A stretch of DNA of 64,000 bases from Clostridium sp. CAG:343. GTDB taxonomy: Bacteria > Bacillota > Clostridia > TANB77 > CAG-508. Each line of letters opens with the position of its first letter. Within the stretch, counting starts at the first letter, position 1. This document shows positions 1-9,424 of this stretch, piece after piece. The translations under genes and the position numbers were made by a program. Location: NCBI GenBank assembly GCA_000431335.1, contig FR888067.1, forward strand, positions 114,858-178,857, given 5' to 3'. A model generated the notes under the pieces. The model ran no database searches, was not told where the DNA came from, and worked only from the letters and a program-made list of their open reading frames with translations.

Positions 1-138
1 AGCATTTTCAATCATAGGCATTAAATTTTCAGAATGTGTTCGTCCTGTATTAGTATCAAGACTTATAATAGATTTTTTATCTTCTAAAATAGAAACTCCA
101 CATACATCACTTGCCGTATCAATACTTAATATTTTCAA
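1..138 (-). CDS. tsaB: TsaB, N-terminal part (runs off the window edge)
   Basis: The minus strand encodes the first 46 residues of a protein beginning MKILSIDTASDVCGVSIL, the ASKHA-fold start typical of TsaB, which works with TsaD and TsaE to make the threonylcarbamoyl group of t6A37 in ANN-decoding tRNAs. The start is a TTG at 136-138, which overlaps the TGA stop of tsaE, so the two genes are translationally coupled. The rest lies beyond position 1. The identification rests on the N-terminus and the tsaE neighbour. Confidence 0.85.
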   Translation of the reverse strand, partial: MKILSIDTASDVCGVSILEDKKSIISLDTNTGRTHSENLMPMIENA

Positions 139-587
139 AATAAATCCTCCTTTGATTCAATTATTAAAATTCTATTATTTTCATTTTTATCATCTTTTTT
201 AAAAGTAATATGAATATAATCATTAGGTAAAGCATCTTCAATTAATTCTCCCCATTCAATTAAACAGATACCATTTTCAAAATATTCTTCGCCACCTATT
301 TCGTAAAATTCAGAAGAATCGCTTAATCTATATACATCAAAATGATAAATATTAAGATCATTTTTTTTATATTCATTTACTATAGTGAATGTAGGACTAG
401 ATATTTCATTTTCTAAACCAAAATAAGACAAAAAACCTTCTGTAAATTTTGTCTTTCCAGATCCTAGTTCACCAGTTAAAACAACAACATCTTTTGGTTT
501 TAATTTTGCTGCTAATTTTTTTGCTAATTGTTTTGTATCAGCTTCATTCTTTGATATAAATTCATATTGCTTCATATTTGCCTCCAA
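135..587 (-). CDS. tsaE: TsaE, tRNA threonylcarbamoyladenosine biosynthesis ATPase
   Basis: 150-aa P-loop ATPase of the t6A pathway. A Walker A motif GELGSGKT lies at about residues 39-46, followed by SSPTFTIVNEY, HFDVYRL and the LIEWGE segment usual for TsaE. Length matches the family (about 150 aa). In the cytoplasm it drives turnover of the TsaB-TsaD complex that transfers threonylcarbamoyl to A37 of tRNA. It lies directly upstream of tsaB with overlapping stop and start, the usual bacterial arrangement. A purine-rich stretch precedes the ATG at 587. The 140-bp gap to mreB would hold divergent promoters, but I see no convincing consensus there. Confidence 0.95.
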   Translation of the reverse strand: MEANMKQYEFISKNEADTKQLAKKLAAKLKPKDVVVLTGELGSGKTKFTEGFLSYFGLENEISSPTFTIVNEYKKNDLNIYHFDVYRLSDSSEFYEIGGEEYFENGICLIEWGELIEDALPNDYIHITFKKDDKNENNRILIIESKEDLF

Positions 588-680
588 TAAATATATTTGA
601 CATTAAACATTATAATATAAAAAATAAAAAAATTCAATGAAAAGGGTTGATAAATTAAAGGTATTGTAATATAATCGTAA

Positions 681-1740
<1,060 letters not shown>

Positions 1741-1742
1741 AG

Positions 1743-1780
1743 AAATGTCGCAAGAGACTTACTCATGCGACATTTTATAA
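1743..1780 (+). terminator. Rho-independent terminator after mreB
   Basis: A 10-bp stem (1743-1752 with 1766-1775, AATGTCGCA/TGCGACATT plus one flanking pair) with a 13-nt loop, running into a T-rich stretch, directly after the mreB stop. Confidence 0.8.
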
Positions 1781-1806
1781 ATTTATTTCAAGAAAGAGAG
1801 AAAAAA

Positions 1807-3133
1807 ATGGAAAATAAAATAGAGCAATCAAAAGAAAAAGTAGCGTTTATTACATTACGGGTGCAAAGTAAATCAATATGAAACAAATGCAATGATTCAA
1901 AAATTTATAGAAAATGGATATAAAATAGTAGAAAATCATGAAAAAGCAGATATATATATTATCAATACATGTACAGTAACAAACATGTCAGATAGAAAAT
2001 CAAGACAGATGCTTAGAAGAGTTAAAGAATTAAATTCAAAATCAATTGTAGTAGCATGTGGATGTTATGCACAAGTGGCGAAAAAAGAATTAGAAAAGAT
2101 AAAAGAAATAGATTTAATTTTAGGAAATAATGAAAAAGGCGAAATTGTAGAACATGTAGAAGATTATATAAAAAATCAAGAAAAAATAAACATAGAAGAT
2201 GTAATGCAACAAAGAGAATTTGTTGATTTTGGAAATGTTACATATACAGAAAAAACAAGAGCTGTTATTAAAGTACAAGATGGATGTGATAGATTTTGCT
2301 CTTATTGTATTATTCCATATGCACGAGGAAGAGTAAGAAGTAGAAAGCCAGAAAATGTTTTAGCTGAAATTAGAAAAGTTGCAGAAGAAGGAATAAAGGA
2401 AGTTGTAATAACAGGAATACATGTAGCATCATATGGAAAAGATTTTAAAACAGAATATAAATTAATTGATTTATTAGAAGAAATAAACAAAATTGAAGGA
2501 ATTGAAAGAATCAGATTAGGATCAATTGAACCATTACTAATAAATGAAGAGTTTATGAAAAGACTTATAAAACTAGAAAAGGTATGTCATCATTTTCACC
2601 TTTCTTTGCAAAGTGGATGTGATGAAACTTTGAAAAGAATGAATAGAAGATATACAACACAACAATTTAGAAATATAGTAGAATGTTTAAGAAAATATTA
2701 TGAAGATGTTATACTAACAACAGATATAATAGTAGGATTTCCAGGAGAGACAGAAGAAGAATTTAACGAAACATATGAGTTTCTAAAAGAAATTAAATTT
2801 TATAAAATGCATATATTTAAATATTCTCCTAGAAAAGGAACAAAAGCAGCACAAATGAAACAACAAATTGATGGAGCAAAAAAAGAAGAAAGAAGCCATA
2901 AATTAATAGGGCTATCAGATGAAAATGAAAAAAGTTATAATAAAAAATATGTTGGAAAAACAGTAGAAGTGTTATTCGAAGAAAAGAAAGATAACTATTA
3001 TAAAGGACATACTAAAAATTATTTGTTAGCATACCTATCAGAAGAAAATGTAAAAGATATAAAAATTGAAAATCAAATAATAAAAGTAAAATGTATAGAA
3101 GGCACAAAAGAACACATTTTAGTAGAAATGTAA
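1807..3133 (+). CDS. mtaB: MtaB-type tRNA methylthiotransferase, split by a +1 shift at CGG
   Basis: Radical SAM methylthiotransferase that converts t6A37 to ms2t6A37 in tRNA. Translation from ATG 1807 gives MENKIEQSKEKVAFITL, then CGG at 1858-1860, after which the 0 frame soon stops. Dropping the C reads GGG TGC AAA GTA AAT (G-CKVN), the conserved LGCKVN start of the family, and stays open to 3133 for about 441 residues. Visible motifs are the UPF0004 cysteines in NTCTVTN and ACGCYAQ, the radical SAM cluster CDRFCSYC, and a C-terminal TRAM region. A plain ORF search starts at ATG 1892 and loses the first iron-sulfur cysteine. MtaB acts on the product of the tsa genes, but the two loci are not one operon. 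Confidence 0.93.
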
Positions 3134-3263
3134 AATGTAACAAAAATGTAACAATTATGTAATAAAGATTTAATATGAAAAAGCATAAAAATACTTGAAT
3201 ATAATTTAAAAATATAGTATAAATAAATTAACATTATGAAATAAATACAAAGGAGGAATAGAA

Positions 3264-3599
3264 ATGGCAGATTTAGGTCAAGAAACAAAGATAGATGGAG
3301 TTTTTGGAGGAGTTGCATTTAATAATCAAGTAGAAAATGCAGTAGAGAATACAGCAGAAAACATTCAAAATGCAGGAACAATAAGAAATAATAATTTACC
3401 AGTAAAAGTTGGATTTTGGAATAAGTTTAAAGCTTTTTGGTTACAAGAAATAGACTGGAACAAAGAAATTAAAGTAGAATTAACGCCATATCAACAAAAA
3501 GTAGAAGATGAAATAAACGAATTTTTACACCAAGAAGTAACATGGGAAAAAGTTCACGATCTTTTATTTAAAGAAATAAGATTTGGAAAGAAAAAATAA
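3264..3599 (+). CDS. Conserved-looking hypothetical protein, 111 aa
   Basis: Not recognised. A strong AGGAGG precedes ATG 3264 and a terminator follows, so it is probably a single-gene transcript. The N-terminal third is rich in Asn, Glu and Ala and is probably flexible; the C-terminal two thirds carry several Trp, Phe and Lys/Glu residues (for example VGFWNKFKAFWLQEIDW), suggesting amphipathic helices. There is no signal peptide, transmembrane segment or cysteine. It lies between mtaB and radA with no obvious functional link. Confidence 0.7.
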   Translation: MADLGQETKIDGVFGGVAFNNQVENAVENTAENIQNAGTIRNNNLPVKVGFWNKFKAFWLQEIDWNKEIKVELTPYQQKVEDEINEFLHQEVTWEKVHDLLFKEIRFGKKK

Positions 3600-3650
3600 T
3601 TCGTAAATTTTGTAATATATGTGATTGTAAATTTTTTATGAATTAAAATA

Positions 3651-3691
3651 AAAGTATAGCGTAATGAAAAAAAGTATGCTATACTTTTTTT
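3651..3691 (+). terminator. Rho-independent terminator
   Basis: AAGTATAGC pairs with GCTATACTT across a loop of about 18 nt and is followed by a run of seven Ts. It ends the transcript of the 111-aa gene. Confidence 0.8.
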
Positions 3692-3749
3692 GTTATATAT
3701 TAGGAAAAATAAAAAACAATATAAGCATAAAAAGAAAGGAGGAATAAGG

Positions 3750-3767
3750 ATGTTTTTAGTAAAATAG
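3750..3767 (+). other. Five-codon leader ORF (MFLVK) before radA
   Basis: The best Shine-Dalgarno in the region, AAAGGAGGAATAAGG, sits in front of ATG 3750, which opens only five codons before TAG. GATGTTTT at its start can pair with AAAACATC just after it, so the mini-ORF lies in a small hairpin. radA itself (ATG 3787) has only a weak AGGGAAA site. This could be a translated leader controlling radA or the relic of a displaced start; the sequence does not decide. Confidence 0.4.
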
Positions 3768-3786
3768 AAAACATCTAAAAGGGAAA

Positions 3787-5146
3787 ATGGCAAAAAGTAA
3801 AACTGTATTTGTTTGTAGTGAATGTGGAAATGAATCAAGTAAATGGCTTGGCAAGTGTCCAGCATGTAATAGTTGGAATAGTTTTTATGAACAAAAAATA
3901 GTAGAAACTAAAAACAAAGATATAGTTGATAAAAAAGCAAGTACTCCTCAAAAATTAAATTCTTATGAAGCAAAAGAAACTTTAAGAATACATACTGGTT
4001 TTAATGAATTAGATAGAGTCTTAGGAGGAGGGTTAGTAAAAGGTTCTCTAATTTTACTTGGAGGAGAACCAGGAATAGGAAAATCAACACTAATCCTACA
4101 AATATGTGATAAAATTAAGGGAGACGGAAAAGTTTTATATGTTTCAGGAGAAGAATCAGCAGAACAAATCAAACTAAGAGCTGATAGGCTAGGAATTAAT
4201 AATGAAGATATTTTATTTTTAGGAGAAACAGATATAGATATAGTAAACCAAGCAATTATTAATGTTAATCCTAAATTAGTTATTATTGATTCTATTCAAA
4301 CTATGTATTCAGATGAAATAACAGCAGCAGCCGGAAGTGTTAGTCAAGTAAGAGAAATTACACGGACAAGTTATGAGAGTATGTAAATCGAGAGCAATTA
4401 CAACTATAATTATAGGGCATGTTACAAAAGAAGGAAATATTGCAGGACCAAGAGTTTTAGAACATATGGTAGATACAGTATTATATTTAGAAGGAGAAAG
4501 ATACTTTTCATATAGAATATTAAGAGGAGTAAAAAATAGATTTGGTTCAACAAATGAGATCGGAATGTTTGAAATGCAAGAAAAAGGAATGTGCGAAATA
4601 ACAAATCCATCAGACATATTAATATCTGAGAGAGATGATAATCCAGCTGGTTCGTGTATAGTATCAAGTATAGAAGGAACAAGACCAATTTTAGTAGAAA
4701 TACAAGCATTAACTTCACAAACAGTATTTGGATATCCAAAAAGAACAGCAAATGGAATTGATTATAATAGATTATCTCTATTAATAGCAGTATTAGAAAA
4801 AAAGGCAGGTTTAATGCTTGGCTCACAAGATGTATACTTAAATGTAGTAGGAGGATTAAAAATAAATGAACCATCAATTGATTTAGGAATTATGATGGCT
4901 ACAGCATCAAGCTTTAAAAATATAGCAATTCCAAAAGATATGATAATAATAGGAGAAGTAGGCTTAACAGGAGAAATTAGAAGAATTAATTTAATAGAAA
5001 AAAGATTAAAAGAAGCAGAAAAATTAGGATTTAAAAGTTGCATTATTCCAGAAAGTAATAAAAAAGACTTGAAAGAAAAATATAAATTAGATATAATAGG
5101 CGTTAGAAATATTAATGAAGCAATGAAAAAGATTGGAATCAAGTAG
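3787..5146 (+). CDS. radA: RadA/Sms DNA repair ATPase, split by a +1 shift at CGG
   Basis: RecA-like ATPase that promotes branch migration during recombination. Order: C4 zinc finger (CSECG...CPACNSW, residues about 10-28), Walker A GGEPGIGKS at about 92-100, then, after the break, the KNRFG motif typical of RadA and the C-terminal Lon-protease-like domain. The frame from 3787 reaches CGG at 4363-4365 (codon 193) and stops seven codons later. Skipping the C gives GGA CAA GTT ATG AGA (VREIT-GQVMR), which matches the family, and stays open to 5146, about 452 residues, the normal length. disA follows after 36 bp, the same neighbour as in Bacillus. Confidence 0.93.
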
Positions 5147-5182
5147 AAAATCGCTCAAAAGTGAAGAAGGGAGAAGTTATCA

Positions 5183-6262
5183 TTGAGAAAAGGCAAAGAA
5201 GATAATATTACAGAAATTTTAAAATTGATTGCACCAGGAACTCCTATACGAGATGGACTAGAAAATATATTAAGAGCAAGAACAGGAGCATTACTATTAA
5301 TAACTGATAACAATGAAGTATTAAAAGAAGTTGTTGATGGTGGTTTTACAATTAATGAAGAATATACATCATCTAAATTATATGAACTTGCTAAAATGGA
5401 TGGAGCAATTGTCTTGAGTGGAGATTTAAAAAGAATATTATATGCCAATGCACAACTAATACCATCTCATGAAATTACAACATTAGAAACAGGGACAAGA
5501 CATAGAACAGCAGAAAGAACAGCAAAACAAACAGGAGAGTTAGTAATTAGCATATCTCAAAGAAGAAGCATTATAACTATTTTTAAAGGAAATGACAGAT
5601 ATATATTAGAAAACACAGAAGCAGTATTAAATAAAGCAAATCAAGCTATACAAACATTAGAAAAATATAAGAAAGTGTTTGATAATAAATTAAACATATT
5701 AAATGAATATGAATTTAATGATATAGTTACACTAGAAAATGTAATTGTAGCTATACAAAGAGCCGAAATGGTTATGAAAATAGTGGAAGAAATACAAAGA
5801 CAAATATATGAATTAGGCGATGATGGTAGACTAGTAAAAATGCAATTAGAGGAATTAATAGGTGGTCTTGAAAAAGAAGAAGAACTAATAATAAAAGATT
5901 ACATAGTACCAACAAAGAAAAAAAGAACAGTAGAAAAAATAATAGAAAGCTTAGAAGAATTAAGCTATGAAGATTTATCAAAAGAAACAGTAATTGCTAA
6001 ATTATTAGGATATGGAAATTTTGATAATTATGATGAAGTCGCTGTTTATACCAAAGGTTATAGGATATTAAATAAAATTCCAAGAATGCCATCAAATATA
6101 GTTGAAAACTTAGTAGATTCATTCAAATCTTTTCAACATATTTTAGCAGCAGACATCGAAAGCTTAGATGAAGTAGATGGAATTGGAGAAGTAAGAGCAA
6201 GAACAATAAAACAATCATTAAAAAGAATGCAAGAACAATTTATTTTTGATAATTTAATTTAA
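5183..6262 (+). CDS. disA: DisA, DNA-integrity scanning diadenylate cyclase
   Basis: Makes cyclic di-AMP from two ATP and monitors DNA branched structures. The N-terminal DAC domain carries DGA at residues 73-75 and the RHR motif at about 106-108 (GTRHRTAER). A helical spine follows, then helix-hairpin-helix repeats at the C-terminus (ESLDEVDGIGEVRARTIKQS). 359 aa is the usual length. The start is TTG 5183, preceded by GGGAGAAG. It is encoded just after radA; RadA and DisA are known partners in Bacillus subtilis, where RadA restrains DisA cyclase activity. Confidence 0.95.
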   Translation: MRKGKEDNITEILKLIAPGTPIRDGLENILRARTGALLLITDNNEVLKEVVDGGFTINEEYTSSKLYELAKMDGAIVLSGDLKRILYANAQLIPSHEITTLETGTRHRTAERTAKQTGELVISISQRRSIITIFKGNDRYILENTEAVLNKANQAIQTLEKYKKVFDNKLNILNEYEFNDIVTLENVIVAIQRAEMVMKIVEEIQRQIYELGDDGRLVKMQLEELIGGLEKEEELIIKDYIVPTKKKRTVEKIIESLEELSYEDLSKETVIAKLLGYGNFDNYDEVAVYTKGYRILNKIPRMPSNIVENLVDSFKSFQHILAADIESLDEVDGIGEVRARTIKQSLKRMQEQFIFDNLI

Positions 6263-6278
6263 GAAAGGAAAAAATAAG

Positions 6279-7079
6279 ATGAAAAAAACAAAAAATATAA
6301 TATGGATAATTGCCTTAATTTTAGTAATAATATTAATAGGAGCAATAGCATTTGGATATTATAAAAATGCAACAAATGAAGTTAAAAATCCTGTTGCAAC
6401 AATGGAAGTAGAGGGATTTGGCACAGTAAAAATAGAATTGTACCCAGACAAAGCACCACAAACAGTTTCAAATTTTATTACATTAGCTAATAGAGGCTTT
6501 TATGATGGTTTAACATTTCATAGAATAGTAAAAGACTTTATGATACAAGGAGGAGATAAGCAAGGAACTGGAAGCGGGTCTGCTACACTTGCAGATTTAA
6601 AAGATGATGGAAGCGATACAGAATATTCTATTAAAGGTGAATTTATATCTAATGGGGTAGATAACAAATTAAAATTTGATGAAGGAGTTGTTGGAATGGC
6701 AAGAAATGACTATACACAACAATCATCATCATTAAAAGAAGAATCATATAATTCAGGAAGTTCACAATTCTTTATAATGACCAAAAATAATACTTCATTA
6801 AATGGATATTATACAGCTTTTGGTAAAGTAATAGAAGGAATGGATGTAGTGCATAACATAGAACAAGTAGAAGTAAAAGCAAGTGAAGATAGCAAAGAAA
6901 GTAGTAGTTCACAACAAGAAGTTAGCACACCAGTAAATCCAGTTAAAATTACATCTATTAGAGTAGAAACAAATGGAGTTGACTATGGATTACCAGAGAC
7001 ATTAACACCTTTTAATTATTCTACATGGCTATATAAACAATATGGAATAGATCCAAGTAGTTTAAGTAAAGAACAATAG
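6279..7079 (+). CDS. Membrane-anchored cyclophilin-type peptidyl-prolyl isomerase
   Basis: 266 aa. One hydrophobic segment at about residues 7-27 anchors the protein in the membrane; there is no lipobox cysteine. The cyclophilin domain follows from about residue 40 to 200 with FHRIVKDFMIQGGD, SGSSQFFIMTKN and AFGKVIEGMDVV. A serine-rich linker and a 50-residue tail end the protein. It should isomerise prolyl bonds of secreted proteins on the outer face. It lies 16 bp after disA with a GAAAGG site and probably shares its transcript. Confidence 0.9.
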   Translation: MKKTKNIIWIIALILVIILIGAIAFGYYKNATNEVKNPVATMEVEGFGTVKIELYPDKAPQTVSNFITLANRGFYDGLTFHRIVKDFMIQGGDKQGTGSGSATLADLKDDGSDTEYSIKGEFISNGVDNKLKFDEGVVGMARNDYTQQSSSLKEESYNSGSSQFFIMTKNNTSLNGYYTAFGKVIEGMDVVHNIEQVEVKASEDSKESSSSQQEVSTPVNPVKITSIRVETNGVDYGLPETLTPFNYSTWLYKQYGIDPSSLSKEQ

Positions 7080-7179
7080 AATAAAAAGAGTTATAATAAA
7101 TAAAAAAGGTTTATAATATATAATTAATAAGTTTTAAAAAAAGTGCTAACATAAAATATTAAAAAATTTGTAAAAAGAG

Positions 7180-7209
7180 TTGACAAATAGGGTGGAAATT
7201 GTTTATAAT
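7180..7209 (+). promoter_or_regulatory. Sigma-A promoter of the tRNA-His/tRNA-Gln unit
   Basis: TTGACA at 7180-7185 and TATAAT at 7204-7209, both perfect consensus hexamers with an 18-bp spacer, about 40 bp before tRNA-His. Confidence 0.85.
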
Positions 7210-7247
7210 AATAAATGTGCTCGAGGTTTAAAGTGCACGTAAACAAT

Positions 7248-7325
7248 GGTGGATGTAGCGTAGTTGGTTAACGCGCCAGTTTGTGGCACTGGAGACCGTG
7301 GGTTCGAGTCCCATCTTCCACCCCA
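7248..7325 (+). tRNA. tRNA-His (GTG)
   Basis: Cloverleaf with the extra G-1 of histidine tRNAs at 7248, anticodon GTG in loop TTGTGGC, T-loop TTCGAGT and encoded CCA. The acceptor stem (GTGGATG with CTTCCAC) has a T-T mismatch at the sixth pair, where related clostridial tRNA-His genes as I remember them have CATCCAC. Otherwise it looks intact. Confidence 0.93.
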
Positions 7326-7340
7326 TTTAATTTTAAATAT

Positions 7341-7415
7341 TGGGCTGTAGCCAAGCGGTAAGGCACCAGACTTTGACTCTGGCATGCGCTAGTTCGAATC
7401 TAGCCAGCCCAGCCA
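7341..7415 (+). tRNA. tRNA-Gln (TTG), integration target
   Basis: Complete cloverleaf: acceptor TGGGCTG/CAGCCCA, anticodon loop CTTTGAC (anticodon TTG), T-arm GCTAG-TTCGAAT-CTAGC, encoded CCA. Its 3' 48 nt recur at 12748-12795, so the gene served as attachment site for the following island. Confidence 0.95.
7368..7415 (+). repeat. Left attachment repeat (3' part of tRNA-Gln)
   Basis: 48 nt from the anticodon stem to the CCA of tRNA-Gln. Positions 7368-7406 are identical to 12748-12786; the last nine bases differ at two positions (G to T, G to A) in the right copy. Confidence 0.85.
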
Positions 7416-7424
7416 TTCATATAA

Positions 7425-7456
7425 GCGACTTTCAGTTTTCGAAAGTTGTTTATTTT
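7425..7456 (+). terminator. Terminator after tRNA-Gln
   Basis: GACTTTC pairs with GAAAGTT around a short loop, followed by TTTATTTTTTTT. It may serve both the tRNA unit and the convergent HTH gene. Confidence 0.65.
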
Positions 7457-7462
7457 TTTTCC

Positions 7463-7663
7463 TCATAATTTCTTTTGCTTGTTCTTGGTGTTTTTTACGA
7501 TTTTCTTCTTTTTGTTAGACTTTTCTTGCTGATAAAGGGAGGACTTAGATAGAATACGGCTAATCTGACTAATAGATAAATTTACTTTTTTACTAATTTC
7601 TGATACGGTTAGTTTATCTTTAAAATACAAATTATAGATTAATTCATTTCGCTCTAAATCCAT
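7463..7663 (-). CDS. Small helix-turn-helix protein, 66 aa
   Basis: The first 40 residues form a sigma-70 region-4-like or resolvase-like HTH (LIYNLYFKDKLTVSEISKKVNLSIS); the rest is a lysine/asparagine-rich basic tail. No catalytic domain, so it is a DNA-binding protein only. It is the first gene inside the left end of the island and is transcribed toward the tRNA. The ribosome site is poor. It could control the divergent gene at 7899 through the repeats at 7780-7856, or be the remnant of a larger recombination protein. Confidence 0.65.
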   Translation of the reverse strand: MDLERNELIYNLYFKDKLTVSEISKKVNLSISQISRILSKSSLYQQEKSNKKKKIVKNTKNKQKKL

Positions 7664-7747
7664 TTTTTTCAGGGTAAATCAGCTCCTAAAATTATAATGC
7701 AAAAATTTGCTAACAATTTTTAAATATAGAAAACTTTATATAAAGAC

Positions 7748-7856
7748 TTGAAAAAAGTGTTTATATAATGTATACTAATATTGACAATAAACAACAAACA
7801 ACAATATTGTCTATTGACAATTTAATTTATATCATATTATTGTCTGCAATGTCAAT
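7748..7856 (+). promoter_or_regulatory. Promoter with clustered ATTGTC/GACAAT operator-like repeats
   Basis: A promoter TTGAAA (7748-7753), 17-bp spacer, TATACT (7771-7776) is followed by ATTGACAAT (7780-7788), a perfect inverted repeat ATTGTC-TATT-GACAAT (7806-7821) and a further ATTGTC (7839-7844) with GTCAAT (7851-7856). The copies sit at and just after the expected start site of the gene at 7899, as repressor operators would. Confidence 0.55.
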
Positions 7857-7898
7857 AACTTTTATTAAAAAAATATAAAAAGTTTTTTAGGGGGAAGA

Positions 7899-8879
7899 AT
7901 GGAACAGAAAAATAGAATAGAAGTGTATATAAATGAACATCTTAAAGAAGAACAAATAAAAATGCCTATGTTAGATTTTGAAATGAATGAAGAAGGGGAT
8001 TATCAATATACTACCAAAGTATATGAACAACCTAATAAAATAGGAAGTATTGTGTTAGACTTTATACAAAAAGATATAAAAGAAATGTCTTATTTTATTT
8101 TTAGATTTTATGGATTTCAAACATTATTAACAGAAAAGGAAAGAAAAGAAATATTAGCCATGAATCCAAACGAAATGGAAGAATTAGACAATAAAATGGA
8201 AAAGTTATATAGTAAGTACCAAAAAGAATTTAAAAGCTATAAAAGGCAAATAATTAATATTTTGGAATACTGTTTATTTAATGATAAAGAAGAATTAGAA
8301 GATTTGAATCCATTAGAAAAATTACATTTATTTATCAATATAAATAAAGTAGAAAAATACCCAATTTTAAAACACAATGAATTTAGCAAAGTGATAAAAT
8401 TAAATAAATCTACTTTAAAAATGACAGAAAAGGAACTAATACAAACTATAAAAGATAAAGAAAATAACAGATATGGAATTCAAGAGATATATGAAATTGA
8501 TAATTTTTATAATTTACTATTTTTAGAATTATATTTTATCTTGCAAGGAAAAACATATCTTAAAAAGTGTAAAAATTGTGGCAAATATTTTCTTACAACA
8601 AATTCAGCAGTAATATATTGTGATAATGTATTTGCAGATAACAAAACTTGTAGAGAAATAGGGGCAAGTAAAGTATTTACTAAAAATCTAGAAAAAGACG
8701 AAGCTTATAATTTATATAGAAAAGTATATAAGAAAAAACAAGCATTAGCTAAGTCAAAAGGTGGAACTTTTGAAATAGAATATAATTTATTTAAAAACCA
8801 AGGAAAAGACAAGAAAAATGCTTATAAGCTAAAAGAAATAACAAAAGAAGAATTTATGAAATGGATTAATGAACAATAA
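7899..8879 (+). CDS. Island protein with C-terminal CxxC zinc-finger-like segment (DUF6076-like)
   Basis: 326 aa, soluble, no signal peptide. The first 200 residues are helical and Lys/Glu rich. Around residues 224-250 is a cysteine cluster (CKNCGKYFLTT, then YCDN and TCREIGA), a treble-clef-like zinc site followed by a basic C-terminal helix region. This layout resembles proteins annotated DUF6076 or CGNR-type in clostridial mobile regions; I do not know a biochemical role. RBS GGGGGAAG precedes ATG 7899. Expression is probably controlled by the repeats just upstream. A bidirectional terminator separates it from the XRE gene. Confidence 0.65.
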   Translation: MEQKNRIEVYINEHLKEEQIKMPMLDFEMNEEGDYQYTTKVYEQPNKIGSIVLDFIQKDIKEMSYFIFRFYGFQTLLTEKERKEILAMNPNEMEELDNKMEKLYSKYQKEFKSYKRQIINILEYCLFNDKEELEDLNPLEKLHLFININKVEKYPILKHNEFSKVIKLNKSTLKMTEKELIQTIKDKENNRYGIQEIYEIDNFYNLLFLELYFILQGKTYLKKCKNCGKYFLTTNSAVIYCDNVFADNKTCREIGASKVFTKNLEKDEAYNLYRKVYKKKQALAKSKGGTFEIEYNLFKNQGKDKKNAYKLKEITKEEFMKWINEQ

Positions 8880-8906
8880 TAAAATAGAAAATTTAATAAA
8901 ATATAT

Positions 8907-8943
8907 AAAACGCACAAATTCAAAAGAAGTTTTTGTGCGTTTT
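8907..8943. terminator. Bidirectional terminator between convergent island genes
   Basis: AAAACGCACAAA pairs perfectly with TTTGTGCGTTTT (12 bp) around a 13-nt loop; A- and T-flanks allow use on both strands. It overlaps the last two bases of the convergent XRE gene. Confidence 0.8.
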
Positions 8944-9205
8944 ATGAATAATCTTCTACTAATTTTTTTAATTCTTCAAAATTGATATCTAAAACAATAC
9001 ATAAACCAATTAATTCAAAATCCTTGACACTTGTTTTAGCTGTTTCAATTTTATAAAGTTCAAAACGATCCAGTTCAATACCAAGTAACTCTAATTTGTG
9101 AGATAATTCTGTCTTCGTATAATGTTTTTCTTCTCTATGTTTTTTAATTAAATCACCGATTACATTGCGACAATTATTAAATTTTTTCATGCTAAAAACC
9201 TCCAA
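8942..9205 (-). CDS. XRE-family helix-turn-helix regulator, 87 aa
   Basis: Compact Cro/CI-type DNA-binding protein: IGDLIKKHREEKHYTKTELSHKLELLGI...LYKIETAKTSVKDFELIGLCIVLDI follows the five-helix XRE pattern, with a short acidic tail. An internal ATG (residue 6, MKKFNNCRN) preceded by GGAGG is the likelier start than the first one. It is transcribed away from the DGR target, with 219 bp between them, so it could regulate the DGR promoter or its own. The target sites are unknown. Confidence 0.8.
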   Translation of the reverse strand: MEVFSMKKFNNCRNVIGDLIKKHREEKHYTKTELSHKLELLGIELDRFELYKIETAKTSVKDFELIGLCIVLDINFEELKKLVEDYS

Positions 9206-9260
9206 AAATCAACAAAAATATGCAGATAAAAAATAAAAGTAAAAAAAATTTCAATTTTTA

Positions 9261-9290
9261 TTGATTTTATAACAATTTTTATGCTATACT
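9261..9290 (+). promoter_or_regulatory. Candidate promoter of the DGR target operon
   Basis: TTGATT (9261-9266), 18-bp spacer, TATACT (9285-9290), preceded by an A/T-rich tract. The leader to the start codon is about 130 nt. A second TTGACA at about 9333 lacks a well-spaced -10. Confidence 0.5.
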
Positions 9291-9424
9291 GTGCATTAAG
9301 AACACACGTAAATAAAAATATTCTAATTCGTATTGACATTTAACGTCATATAAAGTTAAAATATAAAAAGAATAGTATTTTTGTAAAATGCTAATAATAA
9401 ACAAAAGAAAGAGGGAGAAAAAAC

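Noticed and set aside
7203..7385. 60-aa minus-strand ORF
   Set aside because: It runs antisense through tRNA-His and part of tRNA-Gln.
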